Part shown: piece by piece, positions 8,752-18,453 of the stretch
How positions within the stretch are numbered: position 1 is the first letter of the stretch
Layout: every line of letters starts with the position of its first letter
Assembly (NCBI RefSeq): GCF_003217475.1
Contig: NZ_QJSP01000017.1
Span: 59,760-123,759, forward strand
Length of the DNA stretch: 64,000 nt
DNA from: Williamsia limnetica
Lineage (GTDB): Bacteria; Actinomycetota; Actinomycetes; Mycobacteriales; Mycobacteriaceae
Reading direction: 5' to 3'
Program-made: the position numbers and the translations under genes
Notes under the pieces: generated by a model
What the model was told of the DNA's origin: nothing
Seen by the model: the letters and a program-made list of their open reading frames with translations, nothing else
Database searches by the model: none

Positions 8752-8765
8752 ATAACTTTAGTTAT
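8752..8765. promoter_or_regulatory. AT-rich palindrome upstream of the LuxR promoter
   Basis: ATAACTTTAGTTAT is a 6-2-6 perfect palindrome inside an AT-rich patch in otherwise G+C-rich DNA. It is centred about 47 nt upstream of the predicted start of the LuxR gene, a normal activator or autoregulator position. The protein that binds it is unknown. Confidence 0.45.
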
Positions 8766-8820
8766 CCTCACGAAATCCATTGCGCGCCAATGGCGGAACT
8801 GCCGAGGCCGACCCTCCGAG

Positions 8821-10224
8821 TCAAAGGCCTTGCACCCCAGCGTCATCCGGCGCAGGGTTGGCAATGGTCGTCCATTTCTCGCTGCGGATCCGCCAGACAA
8901 CCGTGAGCAGTCGCAACACCATGAACAGGATCAACCCGCTCCAGATCCCTGCCAGGCCCCAGTCGAACAGGAGCGAGCACCAGATCATGGGCAAAAAGCC
9001 GACAAGGGCACTGACGAGGGTCGCGTTCCGCAGGAACGCCGCGTCGGCGCTGCCGAGGAGCACCCCGTCGAGCGCGAAGACGACACCGGCGATCGGCAGC
9101 ATCGCGACAAAGAACCACCAGGGAGTACCGACTGCCCGGAGCACCTCGGCGTCGCCGGTGAAGATCTCCGGGATCACCACGCTGCCCGCTGCGAAGATCG
9201 CCGCAAGTCCGATGGAGACACCCAGCGACCACACCGTGACCCGTCTGGTGACCCGCCACGCCGCCGGGATCGCCCCTGCACCCAACGCGGCGCCGACGAG
9301 CGCCTGGGCCGCGATCGCGAACGAGTCGAGCAGCAGCGCAACGAAGTTCCAGAGCTGGAGCACCAACTGATGCGAGGCCACGGCGGCGACACCGAATCGG
9401 CTCGCGACCGCGGCTGCGGAGAGGAAACAGATCTGAAAAGAAAGGCTGCGGACGATGAGATCGCGGCCCAGCACCAGCTGCATCCGGATGATCGACCACT
9501 GCGGGCGCGAGCCGCCGGCAGTCGGGTGCTGTACGTTCTCGCGCCAGACCCGGACAGCGAACAGAACACCCGCGATGCTCTGGCCCACCACGTTCGAGAT
9601 CGCGCTGCCCTCGAGCCCCAGCGCCGGTGCACCGAGTAGGCCGTGCACGAGCACCGGGCACAACACGGCCGAGACACCAAGACCTATGACGACGTAGATG
9701 ATCGGCCGCCGGGTGTCCTGGACTCCGCGCATCCAGCCATTGCCCGCCATGGAGAGCAAGATCAGCGGCACGCCCCACACTGCGATGCGCAGCCAGGTGG
9801 TGGCCTCGGAGGCCACCTCTCCCCCGCCGGTGAGTGCGCTCAGTATCCAAGGGGCGCACACGCCGACAATCGCCACGATCACCGCGCCGACCCCGAGCGC
9901 GATCCAGCTCGCCTGCACCCCTTCGGCGACCGCGCCCGCCCTGTCGCCCTTACCGAACTTCTGTGCCGACCGTGCGGTCGTGCCATACGAGAGGAAGGTC
10001 AGCTGCGTACTCACCACCGACAACACCAGCACTCCGACGCCCAGCGCAGCAAGATCGAGACCACCGAGCCGTCCGACCACAGCCAGATCGAGCATCAGGT
10101 AGAGGGGTTCGGCCACCAGCACCACGAGCGCGGACAACGACAACCGCAAGATCCTGCGACTGGTCGGGTCATAGCTGTCGCGGTCGTCAGCGGCTGTCGA
10201 CGACGCGTTCGGCGTAGCGCTCAC
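8821..10224 (-). CDS. dinF: MATE-family efflux protein, DinF type
   Basis: This 467-aa integral membrane transporter of the MATE/DinF family exports drugs or oxidants by cation antiport. About twelve hydrophobic segments are visible, starting with LRLSLSALVVLVAEPLYLMLDLAVVG. Family motifs in the first repeat (DLAVVGRLGG, LDLAALGVGV) are clear. The GTG at 10224 overlaps the nrnA stop as GTGA, so I prefer it over the longer frame to 10284. In M. tuberculosis dinF is likewise the last gene of the nusA-infB-rbfA run. Confidence 0.9.
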   Translation of the reverse strand: MSATPNASSTAADDRDSYDPTSRRILRLSLSALVVLVAEPLYLMLDLAVVGRLGGLDLAALGVGVLVLSVVSTQLTFLSYGTTARSAQKFGKGDRAGAVAEGVQASWIALGVGAVIVAIVGVCAPWILSALTGGGEVASEATTWLRIAVWGVPLILLSMAGNGWMRGVQDTRRPIIYVVIGLGVSAVLCPVLVHGLLGAPALGLEGSAISNVVGQSIAGVLFAVRVWRENVQHPTAGGSRPQWSIIRMQLVLGRDLIVRSLSFQICFLSAAAVASRFGVAAVASHQLVLQLWNFVALLLDSFAIAAQALVGAALGAGAIPAAWRVTRRVTVWSLGVSIGLAAIFAAGSVVIPEIFTGDAEVLRAVGTPWWFFVAMLPIAGVVFALDGVLLGSADAAFLRNATLVSALVGFLPMIWCSLLFDWGLAGIWSGLILFMVLRLLTVVWRIRSEKWTTIANPAPDDAGVQGL

Positions 10225-11195
10225 ACCGAGCGCAACAACTGTCCGACCACCTCGTCGGCCGAGCCGGAGGCACTGTACCCACACGCCAGTCGATGACCGC
10301 CGCCGCCGTGGGTGCGTGCGATCGGGACCAGATCGACCTCGGATTTGGCGCGCATCGACACAGTCCAGTCACCGGGTGAGGCTTCCTTGAACACCACGGC
10401 GACCTCGGCCTCAGCGGTGGTCCGGACGATGTCGACCACGCTTTCACTCTCTTCCCAACCCAGTTCCCGGGTCGAGCCGTGGTCGACGACTGCATACACC
10501 AGACCCCGGCCGTCGAATGCCTCGGAGACCAGGACCGCGGACTCGAGTGCAGCCGACACCATGGAGAGCCAGGCGAAACGATGGGTGTCGAGAAGATGGC
10601 GGGTCCACGTCCGGCCGTCGACGCCGAGCTCGAGGAGCCGAGCCGCGATCCGGTGTGACTTCGGCTGTGCCCATTTGAACGATCCGGTGTCGGTGACAAC
10701 CCCGGCGTACAGGCAGGTCGCCACACCCACGTCGAGTGGCACGTCGAGCGCGTCGATGATCGCCAGTGCCAATTCCGCGGTGCAGTCCGCACCCGGATCG
10801 ACGAGGTTGACCGTGCCGAAACCGGCGTTCGACGCGTGGTGGTCCACGACGATGGACTCCGTCGCCGATTCGAGCACTCCGGCCAATGTGTCGAGCCTGT
10901 GGATGCTCGCACAATCGACGGCGACGACTACGGGATACCCGACGACGTCCTCCGGCTCGATGAGCAGGTCGGCTCCGGGGAGCGCTGCCAGCGCGGACGG
11001 CAATCGGGTGGGACCGGGAAAACTGACCTCGACCACCGTGCCCCGGCTGCGCAACGCCCCCGCGATGGCGAGTCCGCTACCGATCGTGTCGGCGTCAGGA
11101 CGCGTATGACAGAGAACCGTGACGTGATCGGCCGCAGCCAACACGTCTACGACAGAACGCAGCGCGACGGCTTCGGCGGCCTCTGTGGTGTTCAC
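10221..11195 (-). CDS. nrnA: bifunctional oligoribonuclease / pAp phosphatase, DHH family
   Basis: The 324-aa protein degrades nanoRNAs and dephosphorylates pAp; in mycobacteria the homologue also acts on cyclic dinucleotide products. The N-terminal DHH domain shows [14 protein letters not shown] (30-43) and VDHHASN. The C-terminal DHHA1 domain ends with [10 protein letters not shown], which binds nucleotide. It overlaps rbfA upstream (ATGA at 11195-11192) and dinF downstream, so three genes are translationally chained. Confidence 0.93.
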   Translation of the reverse strand: MNTTEAAEAVALRSVVDVLAAADHVTVLCHTRPDADTIGSGLAIAGALRSRGTVVEVSFPGPTRLPSALAALPGADLLIEPEDVVGYPVVVAVDCASIHRLDTLAGVLESATESIVVDHHASNAGFGTVNLVDPGADCTAELALAIIDALDVPLDVGVATCLYAGVVTDTGSFKWAQPKSHRIAARLLELGVDGRTWTRHLLDTHRFAWLSMVSAALESAVLVSEAFDGRGLVYAVVDHGSTRELGWEESESVVDIVRTTAEAEVAVVFKEASPGDWTVSMRAKSEVDLVPIARTHGGGGHRLACGYSASGSADEVVGQLLRSV

Positions 11196-11680
11196 CGTTC
11201 GCCAGTGTCCTCTGCGGCGCCCTCGGCCGAATCCTCGACGTCATCGGCCGCCCGCGGTTCGCGATACGGATCCGGGTCACCGGCCGGAGCGGCGTCGCGC
11301 GCAAGCCTGGCGACTTCCTCATCCTGCAATCGCGCGCGCTCCAGCAGTTCTTCCATGTCGCGGGCGGTGTCCGGCACCTTGTCAAGCACGAACGACAACG
11401 TCGGGGTGAACCGAACACCGGTACCGGCGCCCACCTTGGAGCGCAAGATGCCGGTGGCCTTCGCGAGACCGGCAGCGGCCGAGGCATAGTCGGGCTCGAC
11501 GTTCAGTGACGGGCCCATGACGGTGTAGAACACAGTCGCGTCGTGCAAGTCGCCGGTCACCTTTGCGTCGGTCACCGTGACGTAGGCGAGGCGTGGGTCT
11601 TTGATCTCCTTGGCGATGGCCGAGGCGACGATCGAAGAGATCCGCTTTGCCATCCGCTGTGCCCGGGCGGGATCTGCCAT
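11192..11680 (-). CDS. rbfA: ribosome-binding factor A
   Basis: RbfA helps mature the 30S subunit and 16S rRNA 5' end. The 162-aa protein starts [20 protein letters not shown], and has the family segments [20 protein letters not shown] and a KH-like fold. The C-terminal 35 residues are an acidic, disordered tail ([20 protein letters not shown]). The stop overlaps the nrnA start. A 138-nt gap to the DUF503 gene upstream shows no gene. Confidence 0.94.
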   Translation of the reverse strand: MADPARAQRMAKRISSIVASAIAKEIKDPRLAYVTVTDAKVTGDLHDATVFYTVMGPSLNVEPDYASAAAGLAKATGILRSKVGAGTGVRFTPTLSFVLDKVPDTARDMEELLERARLQDEEVARLARDAAPAGDPDPYREPRAADDVEDSAEGAAEDTGER

Positions 11681-11818
11681 CTCCAGCTCACTTCCTTGTT
11701 CAAGACGTTCGCCGGTGCCCCTGGACGTCCCACCGTTTGTTCGAGACGTTCTGACGCACCGGCTCTTTGTCGATCTACGTCGCTACCGCAACTCTAATCT
11801 CCGACGCTGTCGACAGCT

Positions 11819-12118
11819 CTAATCATCATCACTACCGCCGCGCACGAGACGACGGACCGACAGCACCTCGATCTCGGGGCGGCCGGCGACCAACGCCTCA
11901 CTGGCATCAAGGATCTCACCGAGGTGCCTGGCATCCGCCGCGACCGCCGCGACCCCGATCCGGGCACGTCGGTGGAGATCGTGGTCATCGACCTCCGCAA
12001 CGGCCACCCGCAGACGCGCCAGCGCTGCGACGATGGGTCGCACCACTGAGCGCTTCTGCTTGAGAGAGTGGATGTCGCCGAGTAGCAGGTCGATTTCCAG
12101 CGAACCGACGAACATCAC
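11819..12118 (-). CDS. DUF503 family protein (YlxP-like)
   Basis: This is a small 99-aa cytosolic protein of the DUF503/YlxP family, usually encoded between infB and rbfA. The family opening MFVGSLEIDLLLGDIHSLKQKRSVVRPI is present in two pieces, and the middle contains VAVAEVDDHDLHRRARIGVAAVA. B. subtilis YlxP has been linked to ribosome maturation, but the precise role is unsettled. It lies 16 nt downstream of the infB stop. ATG at 12118 and ATG at 12115 are both possible starts. Confidence 0.88.
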   Translation of the reverse strand: MMFVGSLEIDLLLGDIHSLKQKRSVVRPIVAALARLRVAVAEVDDHDLHRRARIGVAAVAADARHLGEILDASEALVAGRPEIEVLSVRRLVRGGSDDD

Positions 12119-12134
12119 GCCCTACCGGCCCGGA

Positions 12135-15110
12135 TCAGTCCCGAGCCTTTTCTCGCAACTCGTACGTCTCGATGACGTCATCGACCTTGATGTCGTTATA
12201 GGTGATGGTCAGACCGCATTCGTAACCGTCGCGAACCTCGGTGGCATCGTCCTTCTCACGCTTGAGAGAGGAGATGGTGAGGTTCTCGGCGACCACGACG
12301 TTGTCGCGGAGCAGCCGTGCCTTCGCGTTACGACGCATGATGCCCGACGTGACGAGGCAACCGGCGATGTTGCCGACCTTGGACGAGCGGAAGATCGCGC
12401 GGATGTCCGCACGGCCCAACTCGACCTCTTCGTAGACCGGCTTGAGCATGCCCTTGAGCGCGCTCTGGATCTCGTCGATGGCCTGGTAGATCACCGAGTA
12501 GTAACGGATGTCGACACCCTCGCGGTTGGCGAGTTCGGTCGCCTTGCCCTCGGCCCGCACGTTGAACCCGATGATGATCGCGTTCGATGCGGACGCCAGG
12601 TTGACGTTGGTCTCGGTGACACCACCGACACCACGATCAATGACCCGCAACTGCACCTCGTCGTCGATCTCGATGCCGAGCAGAGCCTCTTCCAAGGCCT
12701 CCACGGTTCCCGAGTTGTCACCCTTGAGGATCAAGTTCAGCTGCGAAGTCTCCTTCAGCGCCGAATCCAGATCTTCCAGGCTGATCCGCTTGCGACTGCG
12801 AGCGGCCAGCGCGTTGCGCTTACGCGCATTACGCCGATCTGCGATCTGCCTGGCGATGCGGTCTTCGTCGACGACCAACAGGTTGTCGCCGGCACCGGGC
12901 ACCGAGGTGAAACCGATGACCTGCACCGGACGCGACGGCAGTGCCGCCGTGACGTCGGCACCGTGCTCGTCGACCATCCGACGCACACGTCCGTACGCGT
13001 CGCCCGCCACGATCGAGTCGCCGACCCGGAGGGTTCCGCGCTGCACGAGCACGGTTGCCACGGGTCCCCGACCGCGGTCGAGATGCGCCTCGATGGCGAC
13101 ACCCTGGGCGTCCATGTCGGGATTGGCACGCAGGTCGAGCGATGCGTCCGCAGTCAACAGCACCGCTTCGAGCAGTGCGTCGATGTTGGTGCCCTGCTTG
13201 GCGGAGATGTCGACGAACATGGTCTCGCCACCGAAGTCCTCGGCGACCAGACCGTACTCGGTCAGCTGAGCGCGGATCTTCTGCGGATCTGCGCCCTCCT
13301 TGTCGATCTTGTTGACCGCCACGACGATCGGCACGTCGGCCGCCTGTGCGTGGTTGATCGCCTCGACCGTCTGCGGCATCACACCGTCGTCGGCCGCGAC
13401 CACGAGGATCGCGATGTCCGTCGCCTTGGCGCCACGGGCACGCATGGCGGTGAACGCTTCGTGACCGGGGGTGTCGATGAAGGTGACGAGTCGCTCGTTG
13501 CCATCCAGTTCGGTGAGGACCTGGTAGGCACCGATGTGCTGGGTGATGCCACCTGCCTCACCCTCACGGACCTTCTCGTTACGGATGGTGTCGAGCAGTC
13601 GGGTCTTACCGTGGTCGACGTGACCCATGACGGTCACCACCGGCGGACGCTGCTCGAGATCTTCCTCGCCACCGGCGTCCTCGCCGTAGGTGAGGTCGAA
13701 GGAGTCGAGCAGTTCGCGATCCTCGTCTTCCGGGCTGACGACCTGGACGACATAGTTCATCTCGCCGCCGAGCAGCTCCAGCGTCTCGTCGTTGACCGAC
13801 TCGGTCGCCGTGACCATCTCGCCGAGGTTGAACAACGCCTGGACCAGCGAGGCCGGGTTGGCGTCGATCTTGTCTGCGAAGTCCGACAGCGACGCACCAC
13901 GGGCGAGGCGAATGGTCTCGCCGTTGCCGCGGGGCAGCCTTACGCCACCGACCGCGGGCGCCTGCATGCTCTCGTATTCGGCGCGTTTCGCGCGCTTCGA
14001 CTTGCGACCGCGACGGATTGCTCCGCCCGGACGACCGAAGGCACCTGCGGCACCGCCGCGACCACGGTTACCGCCGCCGGGACGACCGCGGAAACCACCG
14101 GGAGGACCACCGGGAGCACCGGTCGGCGCACCCGCGCCGCCGCCACCACCGGGACCACCGCGGTATCCACCGCCGCCGCCACCGGGACCACCGCGCGCTC
14201 CACCGGGTCCACCACGTGCTCCACCCGGTCCGCCACGTGCGCCGCCGGGTCCACCGGGACCGCTGGGCCGAGCTGAACGAGCAGGCATCGCGCCGGGATT
14301 CGGGCGGGGAGGCATGCTGCCGGGGCTGGGACGGGGACCGCCCTGACCCGGAGCGGGCCGACCGCCACCGGCTGCGCCGCCGGGGGCCGGACGTGCTCCG
14401 CCACCTGGACGGGGCCCACCGGTTCCGGGAGCGGGACGAGACGCGGGGCGCTCCACTGGAGCGGCCGTCGAGTAAGGGTTGTTGCCGACCTTGGGCTTGC
14501 GAGGACCTGGCTTGGGGCCTGGACCTGCGCCGGGAGCCGGGCGGGTCTGCGGAGCCGGAGCCGCGGAGGCCGCGGGGGCCTGCGGAGCAGCCGGCTCAGG
14601 TGCCTTCGGCGCCGGAGCGGCCGGTGCCGGCGCCGCCGGACGTGCCGCGGGGGCCGGAGCCGACGGGGTGGCCGGAGCCGATTGCGCTGCGGGAGCTGCC
14701 GGTGCCGCCGGAGTCGGCCTGGGCGCGCCGGGCCTGGCACCCGGGGTCGGGGCTCCCGATGTGGGGGCTCCCGGTGTTGGTGCACCCGGGGTCTGAGCCC
14801 CTGAGTTCTGGCCACCTGGGGTCGGGGCTCCGCCGTTGGATGCCGGCGCCGGCTTTGCCGTCGGGCGTGGGCCGCCCGGCTTGGCTGCTGATGGTTTTCC
14901 TGCCGGGGCGTTGCCGCCCTGGGTCCCGCCGTCTGCGGCGGGAGCGTCCTTCCCGGGGAAGGACTGGCGAAGTCGACGGGCCACGGGGGCCTCTACGGTC
15001 GACGACGCGGATTTGACGAACTCACCTTGCTCACTGAGACGCGCGAGAACTTCTTTACTCGTCACACCTAGTTCTTTGGCCAATTCGTGCACGCGGGCCT
15101 TGCCTGCCAC
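12135..15110 (-). CDS. infB: translation initiation factor IF-2
   Basis: IF-2 is the GTPase that places initiator tRNA on the 30S subunit and promotes subunit joining. The 991-aa protein begins [21 protein letters not shown] (N-terminal IF2_N helix domain). A disordered Pro/Ala/Gly region of about 300 residues follows (57-360), then the G domain with GHVDHGKT near residue 495, [12 protein letters not shown] and NKIDKEGAD, then domains II-IV. The GTG at 15110 has GAGGAG 6 nt upstream and is preferred to the ATG at 15140. The linker contains at least three consecutive GGARGGP units (about residues 280-330), discussed in the findings. Confidence 0.97.
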   Translation of the reverse strand: MAGKARVHELAKELGVTSKEVLARLSEQGEFVKSASSTVEAPVARRLRQSFPGKDAPAADGGTQGGNAPAGKPSAAKPGGPRPTAKPAPASNGGAPTPGGQNSGAQTPGAPTPGAPTSGAPTPGARPGAPRPTPAAPAAPAAQSAPATPSAPAPAARPAAPAPAAPAPKAPEPAAPQAPAASAAPAPQTRPAPGAGPGPKPGPRKPKVGNNPYSTAAPVERPASRPAPGTGGPRPGGGARPAPGGAAGGGRPAPGQGGPRPSPGSMPPRPNPGAMPARSARPSGPGGPGGARGGPGGARGGPGGARGGPGGGGGGYRGGPGGGGGAGAPTGAPGGPPGGFRGRPGGGNRGRGGAAGAFGRPGGAIRRGRKSKRAKRAEYESMQAPAVGGVRLPRGNGETIRLARGASLSDFADKIDANPASLVQALFNLGEMVTATESVNDETLELLGGEMNYVVQVVSPEDEDRELLDSFDLTYGEDAGGEEDLEQRPPVVTVMGHVDHGKTRLLDTIRNEKVREGEAGGITQHIGAYQVLTELDGNERLVTFIDTPGHEAFTAMRARGAKATDIAILVVAADDGVMPQTVEAINHAQAADVPIVVAVNKIDKEGADPQKIRAQLTEYGLVAEDFGGETMFVDISAKQGTNIDALLEAVLLTADASLDLRANPDMDAQGVAIEAHLDRGRGPVATVLVQRGTLRVGDSIVAGDAYGRVRRMVDEHGADVTAALPSRPVQVIGFTSVPGAGDNLLVVDEDRIARQIADRRNARKRNALAARSRKRISLEDLDSALKETSQLNLILKGDNSGTVEALEEALLGIEIDDEVQLRVIDRGVGGVTETNVNLASASNAIIIGFNVRAEGKATELANREGVDIRYYSVIYQAIDEIQSALKGMLKPVYEEVELGRADIRAIFRSSKVGNIAGCLVTSGIMRRNAKARLLRDNVVVAENLTISSLKREKDDATEVRDGYECGLTITYNDIKVDDVIETYELREKARD

Positions 15111-15190
15111 TGCTCTCCTCACTTGGAGGTCGAGCGGCATTGCCCGCTACGACCTCGGTTTACGTCCGAAACTCGCTCATCGCAAGAACT

Positions 15191-15553
15191 TCACGGTGTG
15201 CTCATGTCTTCTGCTACCTGTTCCTCAGTGGCCGGCTTGTGCCGGCCTCTCTGTGTGGCTACCGATTCGATCTCTCGCATCAGTAGATCGGAGTCGACGG
15301 TCAGCCCGCCGATCCGAAATGCCCTGACGAAGGCCTTCCGCTGCACCGCGAGCCCCAAGCATTCGGGATCCGGATGAAGCCAGGCGCCACGCCCTGACAT
15401 GGTCTTTCGGTGGTCTATCACGACCACCGGTGGGTTCACGCCCGTGTCCGCCACCAGCCGAACGAGTTCGGCGGCCGGGCGACACTGACGACATCCGACG
15501 CAGGTACGCATCGGAAGTTTTTCGCGGTGGAGCGAAGGATCACTGTGGACCAT
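15191..15553 (-). CDS. ylxR: YlxR family RNA-binding protein (DUF448)
   Basis: A small basic protein of about 120 aa between nusA and infB, the standard place for YlxR. The motif MRTCVGCRQCRPAAELVRLV, with paired cysteines, and GRGAWLHPDPECLGLAVQRKAF are characteristic. YlxR is nucleoid/RNA-associated and, in recent work on Clostridium, modulates RNase P; its role here is inference. I start it at the ATG at 15553 (MVHSDPSLHREKLPMRT). The ATG just before RTCVGC is an alternative, and no clear ribosome site settles the choice. Confidence 0.85.
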   Translation of the reverse strand: MVHSDPSLHREKLPMRTCVGCRQCRPAAELVRLVADTGVNPPVVVIDHRKTMSGRGAWLHPDPECLGLAVQRKAFVRAFRIGGLTVDSDLLMREIESVATQRGRHKPATEEQVAEDMSTP

Positions 15554-15614
15554 CGACAAGTCTACCGTCCGCAGCACGTCAGATGCCAATGAGACCCGCC
15601 GAGGACCATCTGGC

Positions 15615-16640
15615 TCAGCTCGCACCAGCGTCTGACGTGGCGCTGTCGGCATCGCTCTGGGCATCGCTGCGGATGTCGATCCGCCACCCGGTCAGCCTCG
15701 CGGCGAGGCGGGCGTTCTGGCCTTCCTTGCCGATGGCCAGCGACAACTGGTAATCGGGCACGACGACCCGAGCCGCTTTGGCGACCAGATCGACGACGGT
15801 CACCGAGACGACCTTCGACGGTGACAGCGCGTTTCCGACGAAGACGGCAGGATCGGTGTCGTAGTCGATGATGTCGATCTTCTCGTCGCCCAACTCGCGC
15901 ATCACGTTGCGGACCCGCTGCCCCATCGGGCCGATGCATGCTCCCTTGGCGTTGAGACCCGAGACTCCGGTGTGAACCGCGATTTTCGACCGGTGTCCGG
16001 CCTCACGTGCCACGGCGACGATCTCCACGGAACCGTCCTCGATCTCGGGGACCTCGAGAGAGAACAACTTGCGCACGAGATTGGGATGGGTGCGCGAGAG
16101 GGTGATCTGCAGACCGCGCTGGCCTCGGGTCACTCCGACCACGTAGCACTTGATGCGTTCGCCATGGACGTACTTCTCGCCGGGCACCTGCTCGGCAGGA
16201 GGCAGCACGCCTTCCTGGCCGGTCGCCTCGCTACCGATACGGACGACGACCAGTCCGCGTGCGTTGGCCCTGGCGTCCTGCTGGACGACACCGCCGACGA
16301 TTTCGCCCTCGTGAGTCGAGAACTCGCCGAAGTTCTTGTCGTGCTCGGCATCCCGCAAGCGTTGCAAGATGACCTGACGAGCTGTGGTGGCGGCGATCCG
16401 CCCGAAACCCTCGGGAGTGTCGTCCCACTCGGAAATCGTGTTGCCGTCTTCGTCCCGTTCTTGGGCCATCACGCGCACCGAACCGGATTTGCGGTCCACG
16501 TCGATGTAGGCGTGCTGGGCGAATCCGTCCGTATGCCGGTAAGCCGTCAGGAGTGCCGACTGGATGGTCTCGATCACGGTGTCGATCGAGATACCCTTCT
16601 CCGCCTCGATCATCCGGAGAGCAGCAATGTCGATATTCAT
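15615..16640 (-). CDS. nusA: transcription termination/antitermination factor NusA
   Basis: NusA binds RNA polymerase and nascent RNA to control pausing, termination and rRNA antitermination. The 341-aa protein has the N-terminal polymerase-binding domain ([17 protein letters not shown]), an S1 domain ([20 protein letters not shown]) and two KH domains ending in [21 protein letters not shown]. It lacks the extra C-terminal acidic repeats of enterobacterial NusA, as usual in actinobacteria. The ATG at 16640 has GGAAAGGGA upstream and overlaps the rimP stop (ATGA). Confidence 0.96.
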   Translation of the reverse strand: MNIDIAALRMIEAEKGISIDTVIETIQSALLTAYRHTDGFAQHAYIDVDRKSGSVRVMAQERDEDGNTISEWDDTPEGFGRIAATTARQVILQRLRDAEHDKNFGEFSTHEGEIVGGVVQQDARANARGLVVVRIGSEATGQEGVLPPAEQVPGEKYVHGERIKCYVVGVTRGQRGLQITLSRTHPNLVRKLFSLEVPEIEDGSVEIVAVAREAGHRSKIAVHTGVSGLNAKGACIGPMGQRVRNVMRELGDEKIDIIDYDTDPAVFVGNALSPSKVVSVTVVDLVAKAARVVVPDYQLSLAIGKEGQNARLAARLTGWRIDIRSDAQSDADSATSDAGAS

Positions 16641-17221
16641 TTGTTCCCTTTCCGTCTTGCCTCGATCTGTTCGGCATCGAGGCCGCACATCTGTAATTCG
16701 GCTGCACCGGGGTCACTGAAGTCGACCTGGACGTGGGCGACGCGCACCGTCTCGAGTGGCACCTCCTGTGTGGAGAGGCCCTTCCCCGATTTGGTGACCA
16801 ATGTGAGCGTGGTCTCGTCGTCGTTCAGGGGCCCGATGCGACCCGACACCCGTGCTGCGGGTTCGGTGGCCAGGTCGATGACCACCTTGCGGCCCGCTGC
16901 CCGACGCCAGTGCCGGGGCGCGGTCAGCGGTCGGTCGATCCCGGGCGAGGTGACCTCGAGCGTGTACGTCGGCAGCGCCGCGACCGCTTCGTGGCCCGAG
17001 CCGCCGTCGTCGTCGGAATCCCCGTCGAGCACTTCGGAGAGCGACCGGCTCAGAGTGGCCAGTTCGTCGAGACCGGCGCCACCGTCGCGATCGACCATCA
17101 GTGTGATGACGTTTTCCTCACCCGAGGCGACGACGGTCAACTCCTCGACGTCGAATCCTTTGCCGGTCACCACCGGTTCGAGTAGCTCGCTGATGCGGTC
17201 GCGGTCGATTGCCCCAGGCAT
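16637..17221 (-). CDS. rimP: ribosome maturation factor RimP
   Basis: RimP helps assemble the 30S subunit by aiding S5/S12 incorporation. The 194-aa product begins [28 protein letters not shown] and [20 protein letters not shown] are the conserved blocks. A short acidic insert ([11 protein letters not shown]) divides the N-terminal domain. The ATG at 17221 is preceded by GGAGGGA; the frame continues upstream to 17305 without family similarity. It heads the rimP-nusA-ylxR-infB run. Confidence 0.94.
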   Translation of the reverse strand: MPGAIDRDRISELLEPVVTGKGFDVEELTVVASGEENVITLMVDRDGGAGLDELATLSRSLSEVLDGDSDDDGGSGHEAVAALPTYTLEVTSPGIDRPLTAPRHWRRAAGRKVVIDLATEPAARVSGRIGPLNDDETTLTLVTKSGKGLSTQEVPLETVRVAHVQVDFSDPGAAELQMCGLDAEQIEARRKGNK

Positions 17222-17422
17222 TCGGCGTTCCCTCCGTGTGCAGTTGTCGGTGTAGCGGGACCGGCGGGCCCGGAGGTTTCCCCGCGCCCGCGGTCGCAGG
17301 TGCACTCAGCTTAACGCCCCGGCGGGGGTGCTTTCGCCCATCGCGGCCGTGGGGTCTCGCCGACCATGCCCGTGGGCGGCGGGTCCCACGCTTGTCCCGG
17401 ACTGCTGGCACTATGTGTCTCT

Positions 17423-17950
17423 GTGACGGTCAGTGGCCTCCGGGAGGCAGCAGAAAGCGGGTTTCGACCCTCGCGCCGCTCGTTCGTGCGATCGGCCGCC
17501 GCGTTGTCCGCAGGTGCGCTGGCGATCACCGCGGTCGGGGCCTGCGGCTCCGGTTCGGGTGTGAGCGCCGAGCAGCAGCTCGCCGACCGGTTGCTCCCCC
17601 AGGTCGCCGCGGCGCAGGCCGACGCAGTCGCGGCCACCGCCGCGATCGCCACCAATCCCGATCGCGCAGCGGCCCTGGCGGTGGTGGCCACAGAACGCAC
17701 CGAACACGCTCGCGTCCTCGCGGAGGAGATCACCCGACTGGACACCGGCAGGGCTCGGGTCGCTTCCAGTTCGGCGGCCCCGAGTTCTGTGGCGCCCGCT
17801 CCGCCCGGCCTCGATGCGTTGCGCGCGCAGCTGTCGGCCTCGGCGAGGTCGGCCGGCGATCTCGCGCTCGAACTCGACGGGTATGTCGCGGGTCTGCTCG
17901 GATCGATCAGTGCAGGGGTCACCACCGCGGTGGCGGTGCAGCTCGCATGA
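17423..17950 (+). CDS. Tat-exported putative lipoprotein, alanine-rich
   Basis: The 175-aa protein has a twin-arginine signal (SRRSFVRSAAALS), a hydrophobic stretch and a lipobox-like AVGAC, so it is probably exported folded and lipidated at the membrane. The mature part is Ala-rich helix with TERTEHARVLAEEITRLD, reminiscent of ferritin-like helical bundles. GTG at 17423 is the most likely start; ATG at 17366 would add 19 residues before the signal. Its stop overlaps the DUF4439 start by ATGA. The mycobacterial equivalents are the alanine-rich Rv2843/Rv2844 pair. Function is unknown. Confidence 0.72.
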   Translation: MTVSGLREAAESGFRPSRRSFVRSAAALSAGALAITAVGACGSGSGVSAEQQLADRLLPQVAAAQADAVAATAAIATNPDRAAALAVVATERTEHARVLAEEITRLDTGRARVASSSAAPSSVAPAPPGLDALRAQLSASARSAGDLALELDGYVAGLLGSISAGVTTAVAVQLA

Positions 17951-18375
17951 GCCAAAAGGACGCGTTGACCGACGCAGTGAACGCCGAGAACGCCGCCATC
18001 TTCAGCTACGGGGTGGTCGCTGCATATGCCGCCTCGTCGCGGTCGCAGACCGTCGCCGAATACACTGCCGAACATCGTTCCCGGCGTGAGGAATTGGTTG
18101 CCGCCCTCAACGCGGCACAGGCAGAGGTACCCCCGGCGGCAGCCGGATACGACCTGAGCGCCCCGATCACCGACCCGGTGTCGGCGTTGACCGTGGCACT
18201 GACGGCCGAAGAGGATTGTGCGGTCGCCTATCGGGCGCTCATCGAGCAGGCCGAAGACGTGGGGGCCCGTCGACTGGGCCTCGACGGTTTGACGGACTCT
18301 GCGGGCCGCGCGGCCAATTGGCGTCTAGTGCTGCGTATCTCCCCCGTCACCGTCGCCCTGCCCGGTTCGGTCTGA
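17947..18375 (+). CDS. DUF4439 ferritin-like domain protein
   Basis: This 142-aa, mostly helical protein opens MSQKDALTDAVNAENAAIFSYGVVAAY, with the E..A..Y helix typical of ferritin-like DUF4439 proteins; a second acidic helix reads ALTAEEDCAVAYRALIEQA. Glu residues at both helices could bind metal, but a complete di-iron site is not evident. It has no signal peptide, unlike its coupled upstream partner. The overlap suggests the two form a complex across or at the membrane; this is inference. Confidence 0.78.
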   Translation: MSQKDALTDAVNAENAAIFSYGVVAAYAASSRSQTVAEYTAEHRSRREELVAALNAAQAEVPPAAAGYDLSAPITDPVSALTVALTAEEDCAVAYRALIEQAEDVGARRLGLDGLTDSAGRAANWRLVLRISPVTVALPGSV

Positions 18376-18394
18376 CACACGAACCCAGCCTGTC

Positions 18395-18432
18395 CAGGCA
18401 CACCCAGGTGTTGCAGCACCTGGGTGTGCCTG
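18395..18432. terminator. bidirectional hairpin between DUF4439 gene and proS
   Basis: CAGGCACACCCAGGTG (18395-18410) is the exact reverse complement of 18417-18432, with a 6-nt loop. It lies between convergent stops at 18375 and 18454. There is no U-tract on either strand, which is common in actinobacterial terminators. Confidence 0.75.
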
Positions 18433-18453
18433 AACGGCGTGGGTCTGTGAGAG

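Noticed and set aside
12033..14276. 747-aa plus-strand open frame over infB
   Set aside because: It is antisense to the well-conserved IF-2 G domain and linker. Long antisense frames are common in G+C-rich DNA, and the translation is low-complexity with no family similarity.
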